From assembly GCA_001567115.1 (NCBI GenBank), contig LMZT01000069.1, positions 1-37,366 on the forward strand: a stretch of 37,366 nucleotides of DNA, read 5' to 3'. The notes beneath the pieces were generated by a model. That model did not search any database and was not told the DNA's origin. It saw only the letters and a list, made by a program, of their open reading frames with translations. Each line of letters opens with the position of its first letter. Positions within the stretch are counted from its first letter, which is position 1. The position numbers and the translations under genes were made by a program. Origin of the DNA: Candidatus Hinthialibacteria bacterium OLB16. Its GTDB lineage: Bacteria; Hinthialibacterota; Hinthialibacteria; OLB16. Below are positions 9,352 through 18,515 of the stretch, piece by piece.

Positions 9352-10946
9352 TCGATCTTTTCATCTTTACCTTGAGTCACCTTTTCAGCAAAAAGCCTGC
9401 GGATTTCACGCTTGAGGACTTTTCCTGTGCTTCCTTTGGGAAGTTCATCGACAAATTCAATTATACGGGGATATTTGTAGGCTGCCACATGTTCCTTGCA
9501 GTAGCCGATCAGGTCTTCCGCTCTCAGGCTGGAACCGCGGCGCAAGGCGACTACAGCTTTTACCTCCTCACCATAGTGATCATCAGGAACACCGATCACA
9601 CTCGCTTCGAGGATTTCTGGATGCGCATAAAGGACCTCTTCAACCTCCCGTGGATAGACATTGAACCCGCCCCGGATGATGAGGTCTTTTTTTCGATCCA
9701 CAATATAAAAGTCACCATCCTCATCCATGCGTCCGATATCTCCTGAGTGGAACCATCCGGAGCGCATGACCTCACGGGTTGCTTCAGGGTTCTTGAGGTA
9801 TCCTTTCATGATGTTCCGGCCACGAATGACAACCTCGCCATCCACACCGGGTGGAACCTCACAGTCTCTGGTATCGAAAATCTTCATCTCGACTCCGGCG
9901 ATCGGCCGGCCAATGCTCCCTGTTTTCTTCTGGTGCCACCGCGACTGCGAGCAGGCCACCGGGGAGGTTTCAGTCAGCCCGTAACCTTCGAGAATCGGCA
10001 TGCCAAACAGATCTTCAAATTGTCTTCGAGTTTCCAGAGGGAGGGCCGAGCCGCCACTGAATCCATACTGGAGCGACTTCATCCTGGAAGGATCAACCTC
10101 ACTGGAGTTGATGAGTGAATTGAAAATTGTCGGAACAGCACTGAGGAGAGTCACCTTGTCGCGTGAAATGACCTCAGCAGTCCGAACCGGATCAAATCGC
10201 TTAACATAGGTGATTGCCCCTCCATTGAACAACATGCCATTCTGGACACATGTCTGGCCAAAGGAGTGAAACAGCGGAAGGATCACGATTGATATATGCC
10301 CGGGACCTATGGGGTTGACCTCGGTATCCAACCTGGAAAAAGAACGCTCGGAAACAATGCGGGCATTCTCCCACAGGTTGAAGTGGGTCAGCTCGGCTCC
10401 TTTGGGCCTGCCGGTGGTCCCGGAGGTGTACATGATGACTGCAGTATCATCAGGCCGGGTTGGGTGAAAACTCTCGAGTTGGGACGATGCCGATAAACAG
10501 TCCGAAAGGACCCTGGATACTTCAGAATATTTAGCCTTTTCGGATGGGTTCAAGGACGCCTGGAGCACCCAGATCTTTTTGCTGCAGCGCTCTCTGGCTT
10601 CCAGAATAACAGGGATTGATTCGGTATCGGCAATGACACCAATCGCTTCAGAATGCTCGAGCTGGTAGGCCACTTCCTCAGCGACCAGAAGGTTGTTCAA
10701 TGAGACCACAATGGCGCCAGCTGCTAGAATGCCGAAATACGACAGGGTAAATTCAGGCCGGTTCCCGCACATCAGAGCGACAGGGTCACCAGGCTTGACT
10801 CCACTCTCGCGAAGTGCCGCCCCAACCGACAGAGCCTGGTTTCTCAGATCGAGGTAGGTCCAGTATTTATCATCGGATATCAAGGCCCTCTCACGTGGGA
10901 ACCGACGTGCGCTCTCAGTAATGATGGAGGCCAAAGAAAGTGACAC
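9348..10946 (-). CDS. Long-chain acyl-CoA synthetase (AMP-binding)
   Basis: A 532-residue member of the ANL superfamily that activates a carboxylic acid, probably a fatty acid, to its CoA thioester via an acyl-adenylate. Visible motifs are the P-loop YTSGTTGRPKGAELTH, GYGLTETSP, the SGDIGRMDEDGDFYIVDRKK hinge, and the C-terminal lysine in PKGSTGKVLKREIR. The open frame extends to 11060, but the GTG at 10946 sits 5 nt after AAAGGAG and begins a normal N-terminus (VSLSLASIITESARRFP), so I chose it. The gene is translationally coupled to the downstream radical SAM gene. The exact chain length of the substrate cannot be read from the sequence. Confidence 0.9.
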   Translation of the reverse strand: MSLSLASIITESARRFPRERALISDDKYWTYLDLRNQALSVGAALRESGVKPGDPVALMCGNRPEFTLSYFGILAAGAIVVSLNNLLVAEEVAYQLEHSEAIGVIADTESIPVILEARERCSKKIWVLQASLNPSEKAKYSEVSRVLSDCLSASSQLESFHPTRPDDTAVIMYTSGTTGRPKGAELTHFNLWENARIVSERSFSRLDTEVNPIGPGHISIVILPLFHSFGQTCVQNGMLFNGGAITYVKRFDPVRTAEVISRDKVTLLSAVPTIFNSLINSSEVDPSRMKSLQYGFSGGSALPLETRRQFEDLFGMPILEGYGLTETSPVACSQSRWHQKKTGSIGRPIAGVEMKIFDTRDCEVPPGVDGEVVIRGRNIMKGYLKNPEATREVMRSGWFHSGDIGRMDEDGDFYIVDRKKDLIIRGGFNVYPREVEEVLYAHPEILEASVIGVPDDHYGEEVKAVVALRRGSSLRAEDLIGYCKEHVAAYKYPRIIEFVDELPKGSTGKVLKREIRRLFAEKVTQGKDEKIE

Positions 10947-11084
10947 CTGAACTCCTTTCCATTTCAATCCGAGATAGTTCAATACCTTGACTGGGCCGAT
11001 GACAACCCTGAAACCTGGACTTATGCTAACACAGCCTGAAAAGAAAATGGAAACCCACAAGTTCTGTCGTCCAGAAAATCAATA

Positions 11085-12866
11085 ATGCCCCTTTCGAGAA
11101 AGATGTGCCTGCTTTCGGCCCTGCTGGCGGTTTTTATGCTGGCCCTGGTCACATCCCTGTTCCCGATCGAGGACAGCGATGACGACTGGTGGCACCTCAA
11201 AGCCGGCAAACTGTTGTGGGAAGGGCAGATTGGCTGGTACAGCCCGGATGCCTTTACCGACACCGCCAGAGATAAGGTGTGGGTCAATCATGAATGGCTG
11301 GCAGAAGTCCTCTTTTATGTCACCTATCTGAAAGGAGGGCTTCTGGGGGCGAATCTGGCCAAATCCCTGATCATCGCTTTGACCTTTCTGGTGGTTTTCA
11401 GGAATTCGATGCACCTGAACCCCCATTCGATCCGATCCAGTTTTCTGGCAGTGGCACTGGCAATTCCGACTTCCCAGTTTACATTTTATCTGAGACCTCC
11501 CATCTGGACATTCTTTTTTCTGGCGCTTTATCACCACCTGTTACGATCTCAACTTCAGGAAGACAGGGATCTCTCCCTCTCTCAGATAGTACGCCGAACG
11601 ATGCCCTGCGCCTTTTTGATGGTCCTGTGGGCGAATCTGCATGGCGGGGCGATCCTGGGTTGTGTGGTCGTGTTTCTGATGGCATGTGGATGCCTGCTCG
11701 ATCGCCCATACAGCCAATCAGCCGTTATTTCCGCTATCAGCCTGGCCGCATTGGTCGGAGTGGCCAGCTTGATCAACCCTTATGGATTTCAATTGCATTT
11801 GCTGACCTTTGAGGTGATGTCAGAGAAGTGGCTGACCGAAAGGATTTTTGAACTGGCTCCGACACGGATCGATCTGGTGTGGAGCCTGGTCCCATTGTTC
11901 ATTCTGGGAGCATGGGGGTGCTATAAAGAAGGAAAATGGGGTGAACGGCTGGTCTTCCTGTTTCTGGCCTGGCAGGGGCTCAGCCACATTCGCCATCTGC
12001 CTTTGCTGGCAATCTGGGCTGCGCCCTATGCAGCCCGGGTGCTCGCACCTCTGCTCTCACCCCTTCCAAGGGCCTCCATGGTGCTTGGATTGATTCCAGG
12101 CGCTCTTTTCGGAGCTTCCAGCCTGCTGCCGGATTTCCCCTGGGGGGCCTTGAATGATCCGGCCATCCGTTATTTCTGTGTGGGACTTATTGCTCTGGCC
12201 AGCCTCTGGACTGTGCTCATTCCGAATCGAATGGCAGGCTTTGCGCTGCTTGCGGTGAGCGGCCTGGCTATTGGTTATGTGGTTGGTTTTCCGGGGCAGC
12301 GGGTCGAAAGATTTCTCAGAGTGATCCAGGGGCAGGCCTGGAGCGGGCGATTATTTCCAGACAAACTGTGCGATTTCATCGAGGAGAAAGATCTGAAAGC
12401 TCCGGTTCTGTTCTGCCGGGAAACGGGTGCAGGCTACCTGATCTGGCGGCTTGCGCCGGAAAGGATGCGGGTTTTCAGCTGCACTCGATTCGACCTCCAG
12501 GGAGCGGAGCCAGTCAAGGAAATCGAAAGCATGCTCTGGCAACTGCCGAGCTGGACCGACCCGGATACCGGCCGGATGATTCCTGCCTGGGACCAGCTGT
12601 GGGATCAGAAATATCATTTTGACATAGTCCTGCTGGAAAAATATTCGATCCCGGATCCGGGAAACCCAGGGTCCTGGAAAATCTTCCGGCTGTGGGAGCT
12701 GCTCTCGAAACCGGATTCCGGTTTTGTCCGGGTTGCCGGAGAGGCGATTCCTGCCATCGGGCCGAAAGACCGCCAGTTCGGATTGTTTCTCCGCAAGGGA
12801 GACCAGCTGAGCCATCTGATGTCTGTCCTGCCACAACCTGCCTGGTTCGAGGAAAGCACCGAATGA
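11085..12866 (+). CDS. Polytopic membrane protein, GT-C-like
   Basis: A 593-residue integral membrane protein with many hydrophobic helices. Its first extracytoplasmic loop contains DDDWWHLKAGKLLWEG followed by VWVNHEWLAEVLFYV. That pattern of acidic residues and WHL after the first helix resembles the catalytic loop of GT-C glycosyltransferases (PMT/ArnT/oligosaccharyltransferase fold), which use lipid-linked sugars. A soluble C-terminal domain starts near residue 420. It overlaps the Smr gene by 4 nt (ATGA), and that gene overlaps the flippase. Its place in a glycan-related cluster supports a glycan-transfer role, but no family was recognised with certainty. No clear ribosome binding site is seen. 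Confidence 0.7.
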   Translation: MPLSRKMCLLSALLAVFMLALVTSLFPIEDSDDDWWHLKAGKLLWEGQIGWYSPDAFTDTARDKVWVNHEWLAEVLFYVTYLKGGLLGANLAKSLIIALTFLVVFRNSMHLNPHSIRSSFLAVALAIPTSQFTFYLRPPIWTFFFLALYHHLLRSQLQEDRDLSLSQIVRRTMPCAFLMVLWANLHGGAILGCVVVFLMACGCLLDRPYSQSAVISAISLAALVGVASLINPYGFQLHLLTFEVMSEKWLTERIFELAPTRIDLVWSLVPLFILGAWGCYKEGKWGERLVFLFLAWQGLSHIRHLPLLAIWAAPYAARVLAPLLSPLPRASMVLGLIPGALFGASSLLPDFPWGALNDPAIRYFCVGLIALASLWTVLIPNRMAGFALLAVSGLAIGYVVGFPGQRVERFLRVIQGQAWSGRLFPDKLCDFIEEKDLKAPVLFCRETGAGYLIWRLAPERMRVFSCTRFDLQGAEPVKEIESMLWQLPSWTDPDTGRMIPAWDQLWDQKYHFDIVLLEKYSIPDPGNPGSWKIFRLWELLSKPDSGFVRVAGEAIPAIGPKDRQFGLFLRKGDQLSHLMSVLPQPAWFEESTE

Positions 12867-13219
12867 AGCGGACCTCCAGGCGGCCCACCCATGCACCCTC
12901 TCTCGAGGTGGACCTGCATGGTCTTCATGCGGATCAAGCCGAGCAACGGATCCTTCAAATCCTCGACATGCACTGTGGCAGGCAAGGGCTCGATATTCGC
13001 TTTATCCATGGAAAAGGCTCCAGGATTCTGGAAGGGATTGTGGACCGTATCGGAAGGAGCGACCCGAGAGTCGCCTCGGTGGAAAAGCATTTCTTCAACT
13101 CCGGCATGACCTCTTTGATCCTCTCAGGGCAGACAAAGACACCCCCGAGGCGGGCCTTGTCATCTGAAGTTCACCTGCTCCATCCGGTCCCTCCGGTTCG
13201 AAAAAAGAAAAAGAAATGA
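12863..13219 (+). CDS. Small Smr-domain protein
   Basis: A 118-residue protein consisting mainly of one Smr (small MutS-related) domain: DLHGLHADQAEQRI near the start and FIHGKGSRILEG in the middle. These match the LDLHG and HGKG signature motifs of stand-alone Smr proteins and the MutS2 C-terminus. Members have nicking endonuclease or RNA-binding activity, and several act on colliding ribosomes. The C-terminus is a lysine-rich tail ending RKKKKK, likely nucleic-acid-binding. ATG 12863 overlaps the upstream stop, and its own stop overlaps the next ATG (13216), so it is translated as part of a three-gene unit. Confidence 0.85.
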   Translation: MKRTSRRPTHAPSLEVDLHGLHADQAEQRILQILDMHCGRQGLDIRFIHGKGSRILEGIVDRIGRSDPRVASVEKHFFNSGMTSLILSGQTKTPPRRALSSEVHLLHPVPPVRKKKKK

Positions 13220-14769
13220 CCTCGAATCATTCATCCAGGCACATATTCAGAGAAACAGTGGTGTATGGGGTCGGCACAGTCCTGTCCCAGGCCCTGTCGG
13301 CACTGAGGGGAATGATGGTCGCGGCACTGCTGGGGCCGGTGGAATATGGATTCTGGAAAGTGATCCAGGTTGGCCTCGATTACCTCGGGTACACCCATTT
13401 CGGATTCATGCATGGCATGGCGAGGCAGATTCCCCTTTATCGAGCTGCCGGTGAATCTGAAAAGGATCATGGCACCAGGCAGATCACGCTCGGTGTGACA
13501 CTGCTGACATCCCTGGGAGCCGGAGGGCTGGTCATTCTGGCTGCCATGCCGATGGCCGCGGAAGTCCGCCTGGCATGGGTGGGAGTCGCCTGTGTTCTTC
13601 TGCCAACCCAGCTGTTTCGGTTCCTCCACATGATCTGCCTGGCGGATGGGCGCTTCGCAGTGCTGAGTGGAGCGAATGTGCTGCTGGCTGTGGCTTCCTT
13701 CATTGTCATGGCCTGGTGGATACCAAGGTGGGGGCTGGCCGGTGTCTTCCTTGGTTTGGGTGCGGGCTATTGGGCCGGGGTTCTGTTTGGATGGGTGCGT
13801 GGAATTTATCCCTGGCCACCCGGATTCAACTGGGTGCATATCACCCGGCGACAGGTGGATCCTCTGGTCCTTCCTCTCCTTCAGAATGGCTTCCCATTCA
13901 TGTGTGTGGATGGCTTGTTTGTGGTCTGGCAGGGGGTGGACCGGCTGGCACTCGCTTCAGTGCTGGGAGCCTCCAATGAGGCGATGGGACATTATGGGCT
14001 TTCAGTCATGATCGCTTCTTTTGCGATCCAGATCCCTCAGATCGTCAACCGGGTGCTCTTTCGGAGGACAATCAGCGGCTTTGCCGACGAGAACCCGGAG
14101 CGTAACGATCGGCTGAACTTTGCAAGAAAACACCTCGATCTCCCTGCTCTGGCGGTTGCCGGCTGGTCACCGATAGTCTTCTGCCCATGCCTGATCGGAA
14201 GCGCCTGCATGATCCGCTGGTTTTTGCCGGAATACCAGGCGGCTGTTCCCCTGGTGGCCTGGCAGATGGCGGCCTGCTACTGGTGTGGTGTCGGGCTGCT
14301 GGTAAGGAATGTATTCACAGCCACCAATCGCCAGTGGCGGCTGGGAATGATCTATCTCGCCGCCATATCCGGAACTGTGGCAACCATCTATGCCCTGTGG
14401 CTGCTGGTGCCGGAACATGCCGGCCTGGGAGTCGCAATCGGAGGCATCGGATCACTGGTGGGTGCAGTCCTGGCGGCATTCTGCTCCCTCTTCGATCTTG
14501 GAAGGTATTTCAGATATGGTGCCTGGCATCTGGGCAGCCTGTGCGGCGGATGCCTGCTGCCATTTCTTCCGTTTTCAATCTGGATGATTCATTTCATCGA
14601 TTTCTACCAGAGCTGGAGTCCCGGCCATCCAATTCCAATGTGGAGCCTTTTTCTGGAATTAGTATGGTCTTTGGCAGCATGTCTCCCGGCAGCCTTATGG
14701 GCGCTCTGGAAGATGAAAGGCCTCAACCTCAGACAGTCTGTTTCAACCACAGAATCTGATCATCGATAA
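13216..14769 (+). CDS. Wzx-like oligosaccharide flippase family protein
   Basis: A 517-residue protein with about 12-14 hydrophobic segments and the N-terminal style of polysaccharide flippases (VYGVGTVLSQALSALRGMMVAALLGPVEYG). MOP-superfamily Wzx proteins flip undecaprenyl-linked oligosaccharides across the inner membrane. It starts inside the stop of the Smr gene (ATGA). Together with wecA at 16010 and wecB at 20348 it suggests synthesis of a lipid-linked surface glycan. The last 41 nt overlap the convergent alpha/beta hydrolase gene. Confidence 0.85.
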   Translation: MTSNHSSRHIFRETVVYGVGTVLSQALSALRGMMVAALLGPVEYGFWKVIQVGLDYLGYTHFGFMHGMARQIPLYRAAGESEKDHGTRQITLGVTLLTSLGAGGLVILAAMPMAAEVRLAWVGVACVLLPTQLFRFLHMICLADGRFAVLSGANVLLAVASFIVMAWWIPRWGLAGVFLGLGAGYWAGVLFGWVRGIYPWPPGFNWVHITRRQVDPLVLPLLQNGFPFMCVDGLFVVWQGVDRLALASVLGASNEAMGHYGLSVMIASFAIQIPQIVNRVLFRRTISGFADENPERNDRLNFARKHLDLPALAVAGWSPIVFCPCLIGSACMIRWFLPEYQAAVPLVAWQMAACYWCGVGLLVRNVFTATNRQWRLGMIYLAAISGTVATIYALWLLVPEHAGLGVAIGGIGSLVGAVLAAFCSLFDLGRYFRYGAWHLGSLCGGCLLPFLPFSIWMIHFIDFYQSWSPGHPIPMWSLFLELVWSLAACLPAALWALWKMKGLNLRQSVSTTESDHR

Positions 14770-15727
14770 TCTTCAGGATGAGTTCACGCGACAGGCCGGT
14801 TTCATGGCCACAGTCATACCAGAGGATCTCCTTTGGAGTCCCTGCTTTTTCGAAGTACGCTTCGGTGCATACTTTCGGGATGATTTCATCATGAAGGGCA
14901 TTCTGAAAAAGCAGAGGACGGGGAGAAATATGGTGAATGCTGCGCAGGGGTTCGGCCTGGCTCAGGAAGAACATATTGACCAGCCGCAACAAGGGTTTGA
15001 GGTAAGGCTGCTCGGTTTGGCGGGTGTATTTATTTTCAGTCAGGAGCTTGGGAAGATCCCCGCCTCCCCACATGAGGATTCCCGATGAGAAACGGTCTTC
15101 GAATGCCAGAGCGCTTGTCCCCATGATCGCCCCGAGGCTGATGCCAAACAGGGTAATCCTCTTCGGATCCACATCCTGGCGGCTTGCCAGGTAATCGACC
15201 GCACGGCGCGCTTCGACCACCATCTGAGAGATTCTCTGTTTGAATTCGAGGAGCGATGATAGCCCCCGCACAGGCTGCACGGGTTTGCGTTCGCCCCGTC
15301 CGAGCTGCTCGAAACACAGAATTCCCCATCCGGCACGAACATAGGGTTCGGCAACTTCATCAAGGAAACGCATGTCCTGGCCGATTCCATACACCAGCAC
15401 AAGGCAGGGATGTGTGGCAGTGGCCGCACGAGGATGGTGGTAGAGTGCCGGAACCATCTGGCCCGGGAGTCCCTGGAATGCGATCTTCTCACGAATGCCC
15501 CAGTCGACACTGGAGGTTTCCCTGACCTCGGAGAGGAGGGGAAGGCCGGGATCGTAACCCTCGAAGAACCTTGCATCCAGCCATGTTTTCAAGACCGCCA
15601 GGGTGATAATGACTGTGACTGCAAACAGGAGCAGCATTCGAATCAAGGTTGGCAACCATCGCCGTGGAGGCTTGAGGTCGCTGGTTTGATGCGGTCCAAT
15701 GGCTGGTGTGGCTGATGGCTGGTTCAT
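14729..15727 (-). CDS. Membrane-anchored alpha/beta hydrolase
   Basis: A 332-residue protein with a single N-terminal membrane helix (about 25-46) followed by an alpha/beta-hydrolase fold. The nucleophile elbow is GISLGA (Ser), the acidic residue lies in NALHDEIIP and the His in CGHETG, giving a complete catalytic triad in the usual order. The domain should face the periplasm or outside if the helix is a signal anchor. It resembles acetyl-xylan-esterase or dienelactone-hydrolase-like peptidase/esterase families; the substrate is not determined. It converges on the flippase gene and diverges from infA. Confidence 0.85.
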   Translation of the reverse strand: MNQPSATPAIGPHQTSDLKPPRRWLPTLIRMLLLFAVTVIITLAVLKTWLDARFFEGYDPGLPLLSEVRETSSVDWGIREKIAFQGLPGQMVPALYHHPRAATATHPCLVLVYGIGQDMRFLDEVAEPYVRAGWGILCFEQLGRGERKPVQPVRGLSSLLEFKQRISQMVVEARRAVDYLASRQDVDPKRITLFGISLGAIMGTSALAFEDRFSSGILMWGGGDLPKLLTENKYTRQTEQPYLKPLLRLVNMFFLSQAEPLRSIHHISPRPLLFQNALHDEIIPKVCTEAYFEKAGTPKEILWYDCGHETGLSRELILKIIDDQILWLKQTV

Positions 15728-15810
15728 TTCTCTTGACTCACTCAGGCAGACTCGATAGGCTTCTCAGTCGGCCCAATTGTAACTAAGGCCGAATATAAAA
15801 TAAAAAAATT

Positions 15811-16029
15811 ATGCCAAAAGCCGATCAGATACAGATTGAAGGATCCGTTGAAGAGGTGCTCCCTAACGGAATGTTTCGTGTGGAGCTCTCCAATGGCCAT
15901 CGTGTGCTTGCCCACCTTTCGGGAAAGATGCGGAAGTTTCATATTCGAATCACACAGGGAGACAAAGTGACGATCGAAATGTCGCCCTATGATCTGGATA
16001 AAGGCCGCATCACTTTCCGGCACAAGTAA
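15811..16029 (+). CDS. infA: Translation initiation factor IF-1
   Basis: A 72-residue S1-like OB-fold protein ([53 protein letters not shown]), full length for IF-1. It binds the 30S A site during initiation. It stands alone rather than in a ribosomal protein operon. The 83 nt upstream are AT-rich next to the ATG, with an A-run instead of a Shine-Dalgarno sequence. The last 20 nt overlap the convergent end of wecA. Confidence 0.97.
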   Translation: MPKADQIQIEGSVEEVLPNGMFRVELSNGHRVLAHLSGKMRKFHIRITQGDKVTIEMSPYDLDKGRITFRHK

Positions 16030-17205
16030 CGGTTCCCTTTCCTTCCGCATTAACCTGGCGCTGTCTGTTTTCCAGCAGGATAATCATCGCAAACACCGAG
16101 AGGACCTGAAGAAAGACAAGCACCGCCTGTTTGACCGATGCGGATTGAAGGATCAGAGCACCGAGGCCGGTAAAAATGGTGACCAGGTAAATGACCAGAA
16201 CTGCGTTTTTCTGAGTCAGGCCAAGGGAAACCAGGCGATGGGAGAAATGATTGGTATCTCCCTGCATGAGCGGTTTGCCATTCCTCCAGCGGATAAAAAC
16301 CACTGAGGTAGTATCAAAGATCGGAACCGCCATGATCACCAGCGGGGTGAGGATCGAGAGCAGGCCCTGCCGTGCCTGCACACCTTCCTCGCCGATGAGT
16401 GAAGCCAGCAACGAGCTGGGCGTGGCACGATAGTAAGTGCACCGGCAGGTGAATGCGGCCACCAGAAATCCCACCAGGAGAGCGCCGCCATCCCCCATGA
16501 AAATCCTGGATGGGTTCCAGTTATAGCGCAGGAAGCCGAGCAGGGATCCAATCAGGCAGGTCATGGCCGCCGCCAGGAAGTACTCCCCCTGCCAGTGGGC
16601 GTAAATCGCAAAGAAGGTGGTCGTAATGGCTGCCACACCCGCGGAAAGGCCATCCATATTATCCAGCAGATTGAAGGCATTGATCAGGAACATCATCCAC
16701 AGGAGGGTGACCGGAACAGCGAAGAGAAATTCTCCTGACCAGTGATTCCAGAACACCTTGTAGAAATCGAGGCGGTACCCGGCGGCGATGGCAATCAGAG
16801 AGCCGGACACCTGCCACACCATTTTCCGTCTGGGTGAAAGGCTGTGCCTGTCATCCAGCAGCCCACCGAGAAAAGTCACCCCGCCACCCATGAGAATTCC
16901 GATCAGGGCCAGAGATTCGTTGGAGATGCCAATCTGGTGGTTTTCAAAGAAAGTGATCCATTTGCCGGAAGACAGGATGGATGGGGCCAGGAACACCAGG
17001 ATAATGGAAAAGATCAGGCTGAGATAAAAACCCCGCCACAAATGCCGATTCCACCCAGCCGCGGCCGGGTGGTGCTGTGGATTTTTCTTTCCCCGGGCCG
17101 ATCCAGGAATCCCCACCGGCCGGCCCAGCCAATCGCCTTTTTTGTGATGACCAGACTGGCACAGCCACTCGAAACAAAAAGAACCAGGTACACCCAAACC
17201 CACAT
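16010..17205 (-). pseudogene. wecA: WecA/MraY-family phosphoglycosyltransferase, frameshifted
   Basis: A polyprenyl-phosphate sugar-1-phosphate transferase of about 398 residues in two frames. From ATG 17205 the first frame gives helix 1 and the family motif GFLDRPGERKIHSTTRPRLGG, then stops at 17014. The second frame continues with FYLSLIF and carries GLLDDRHS, NAFNLLDNMDGLS, FMGDGGALLVG and HFSHRL, the Asp/His active-site motifs, to 16010. One extra T in the G4T5 run (coding strand; 17026-17034 here) restores one frame. WecA-type enzymes load GlcNAc-1-P onto undecaprenyl phosphate and start surface glycan synthesis. ATG overlaps the upstream stop (TGATG). The frameshift is most likely an assembly indel. 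Confidence 0.85.
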
Positions 17206-17600
17206 CAAGCACAGACCATTTTCAGGAGACGATGAAACGCCTTCGAGTTGTCAGGCCGGTCGACCACGATGATTCCCAGTTCCCTCAGATGTTTGTCGCT
17301 GATTCTCTGGTGCTCATCATGAAATTCCTTGAGGACACACACACGCTCGAAACGCCCGGAATCGAGAAATGCCTGGAAATCCTTGACCTTGGCAGGAACA
17401 AGCTCGCTGGAAACCAGGAGGAACCTGGTTCCCTGGATGCCCGTGAGCTTTTCGGATGCACCCTCGAGGCCATGCAGGGCTTTGACCTGATCTGTGCGCC
17501 GCAAGGTCTTTTCTGCAAAGTTCAACCACTGTTCATCCCGGCTGACTACAATCATGACTCTGTGATCAGAGACTCTTCTTTCTTCGTTTTCCTGGTTCAT
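17205..17600 (-). CDS. Receiver-like protein of unknown function
   Basis: A 131-residue protein started at ATG 17600, which has GGGAG 9 nt upstream; the frame is open to TTG 17618. The alternation of hydrophobic strands (VMIVVSRDE, FLLVSSEL, VCVLKEF, LGIIVVD) with helices, and an acidic pair after strand 1, resemble a response-regulator receiver fold. However, the position expected for the phosphorylated Asp (end of strand 3) reads LVSSEL, so it may not be phosphorylated. It has no output domain. The stop overlaps the wecA start, so the two proteins are probably made together. The fold call is inference from the pattern only. Confidence 0.55.
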   Translation of the reverse strand: MNQENEERRVSDHRVMIVVSRDEQWLNFAEKTLRRTDQVKALHGLEGASEKLTGIQGTRFLLVSSELVPAKVKDFQAFLDSGRFERVCVLKEFHDEHQRISDKHLRELGIIVVDRPDNSKAFHRLLKMVCA

Positions 17601-17893
17601 TTCCAGAAACTCCCACAACTGGCTGTGAACTCGACTCGGCTCCGACAGATTTCGGGACTATGATCTTTTCGAAGCCAGGTCCGGTCACCAATTTATCCCC
17701 CTTGAAATCAAGGGGTCACTTCGAATCAGAATGCGGGAATGGTAGAAAATCCGGTCCGTTTCTGCAAAGGGGGTCTGAAAAAGAAAGAAACCAGTTCATT
17801 GGCCATGATGAACAGTTACATTACAGAATCGGGATGCGTTTAAACTTTTTGAGTAGCTACGCTGAAAATCTGACTGTAACAGGAATAAATAGA
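17601..17893. other. Divergent intergenic region
   Basis: The region lies between the start of the receiver-like gene (minus) and the probable start of the 166-residue gene (plus). An open plus-strand frame reaches back to 17660, but the part before 17894 has no family resemblance and crosses a hairpin (17698-17715), so I treat it as untranslated. No convincing -35/-10 pair was found, although the stretch becomes AT-rich near 17820-17890. Confidence 0.45.
17698..17715. repeat. Perfect 8-bp inverted repeat, CCCCTTGA/TCAAGGGG
   Basis: The arms CCCCTTGA and TCAAGGGG are separated by two A residues. It sits in the 5' region between two divergent genes and is not followed by a T-run, so it does not look like a terminator. 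It may be a dispersed palindromic repeat or an operator. Confidence 0.5.
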
Positions 17894-18394
17894 ATGGTCG
17901 AACCAATCACCACCCAGGCACTGCTCCAGAAAACAGAGGATTTGTCTCATGTAAAGATTCTTCACCCAGCCCTCAGGGATGAGATCATCCGTCTGGTTGA
18001 GGACTCTGCGACAGTGAGCAACTGGATCGATGCCAGCCAATATTTATCAGCCTCCGGGTACCAGAGAATCCGGGCAGGCGGGCCTGTCAGCAAGGTTCTG
18101 CGAACACTCGCCTACATGCTTGAGAAGCTGGATGAAAGACAGGCAGAAATAGTTCGAAACGGCTTTGTGGTGACCCGTGTGGAGCTTCAGGATACGCGCA
18201 GCGGCTGCAGCACATACAGCGGCCGCATTCATGTGCAGGCCGAGGATCAGAACGGCCGGGAAGTTGTTCTCATCGATGGTTCATTTGTCTGGGATTGTGC
18301 CGAACATGGAATTCCCCAGACCCAGGCAGCCCGGCAGCTGGGCTATCGTTGCATGGTGTCCTTTCCTTCCCTGGCGGCGATGCTTCCGGCATAA
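17894..18394 (+). CDS. Conserved-looking protein of unknown function
   Basis: A 166-residue soluble protein starting at ATG 17894 (MVEPITTQALLQ) with only a weak purine stretch upstream. It has no signal peptide or membrane helix. The first two thirds are predicted helical. The C-terminal part alternates short strands (FVVTRVELQD, GRIHVQAEDQNGREVVLIDGSFVWDC) and contains three Cys. I do not recognise a family. The codon pattern fits a real gene. The next gene (GH29) begins 121 nt later with its own strong ribosome site, so they may or may not share a transcript. Confidence 0.6.
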   Translation: MVEPITTQALLQKTEDLSHVKILHPALRDEIIRLVEDSATVSNWIDASQYLSASGYQRIRAGGPVSKVLRTLAYMLEKLDERQAEIVRNGFVVTRVELQDTRSGCSTYSGRIHVQAEDQNGREVVLIDGSFVWDCAEHGIPQTQAARQLGYRCMVSFPSLAAMLPA

Positions 18395-18515
18395 ACCGGA
18401 TTCAATTTGCCCCTTTCCAACCCGGAGTTGATGTAGTATGGCTCTTCCAGGGGAGTGCTCTTTCAGTTCTTCTTGATTCACCAAGGCTCCCCGGTCTGCA
18501 AAGGAGGATGTCCCC

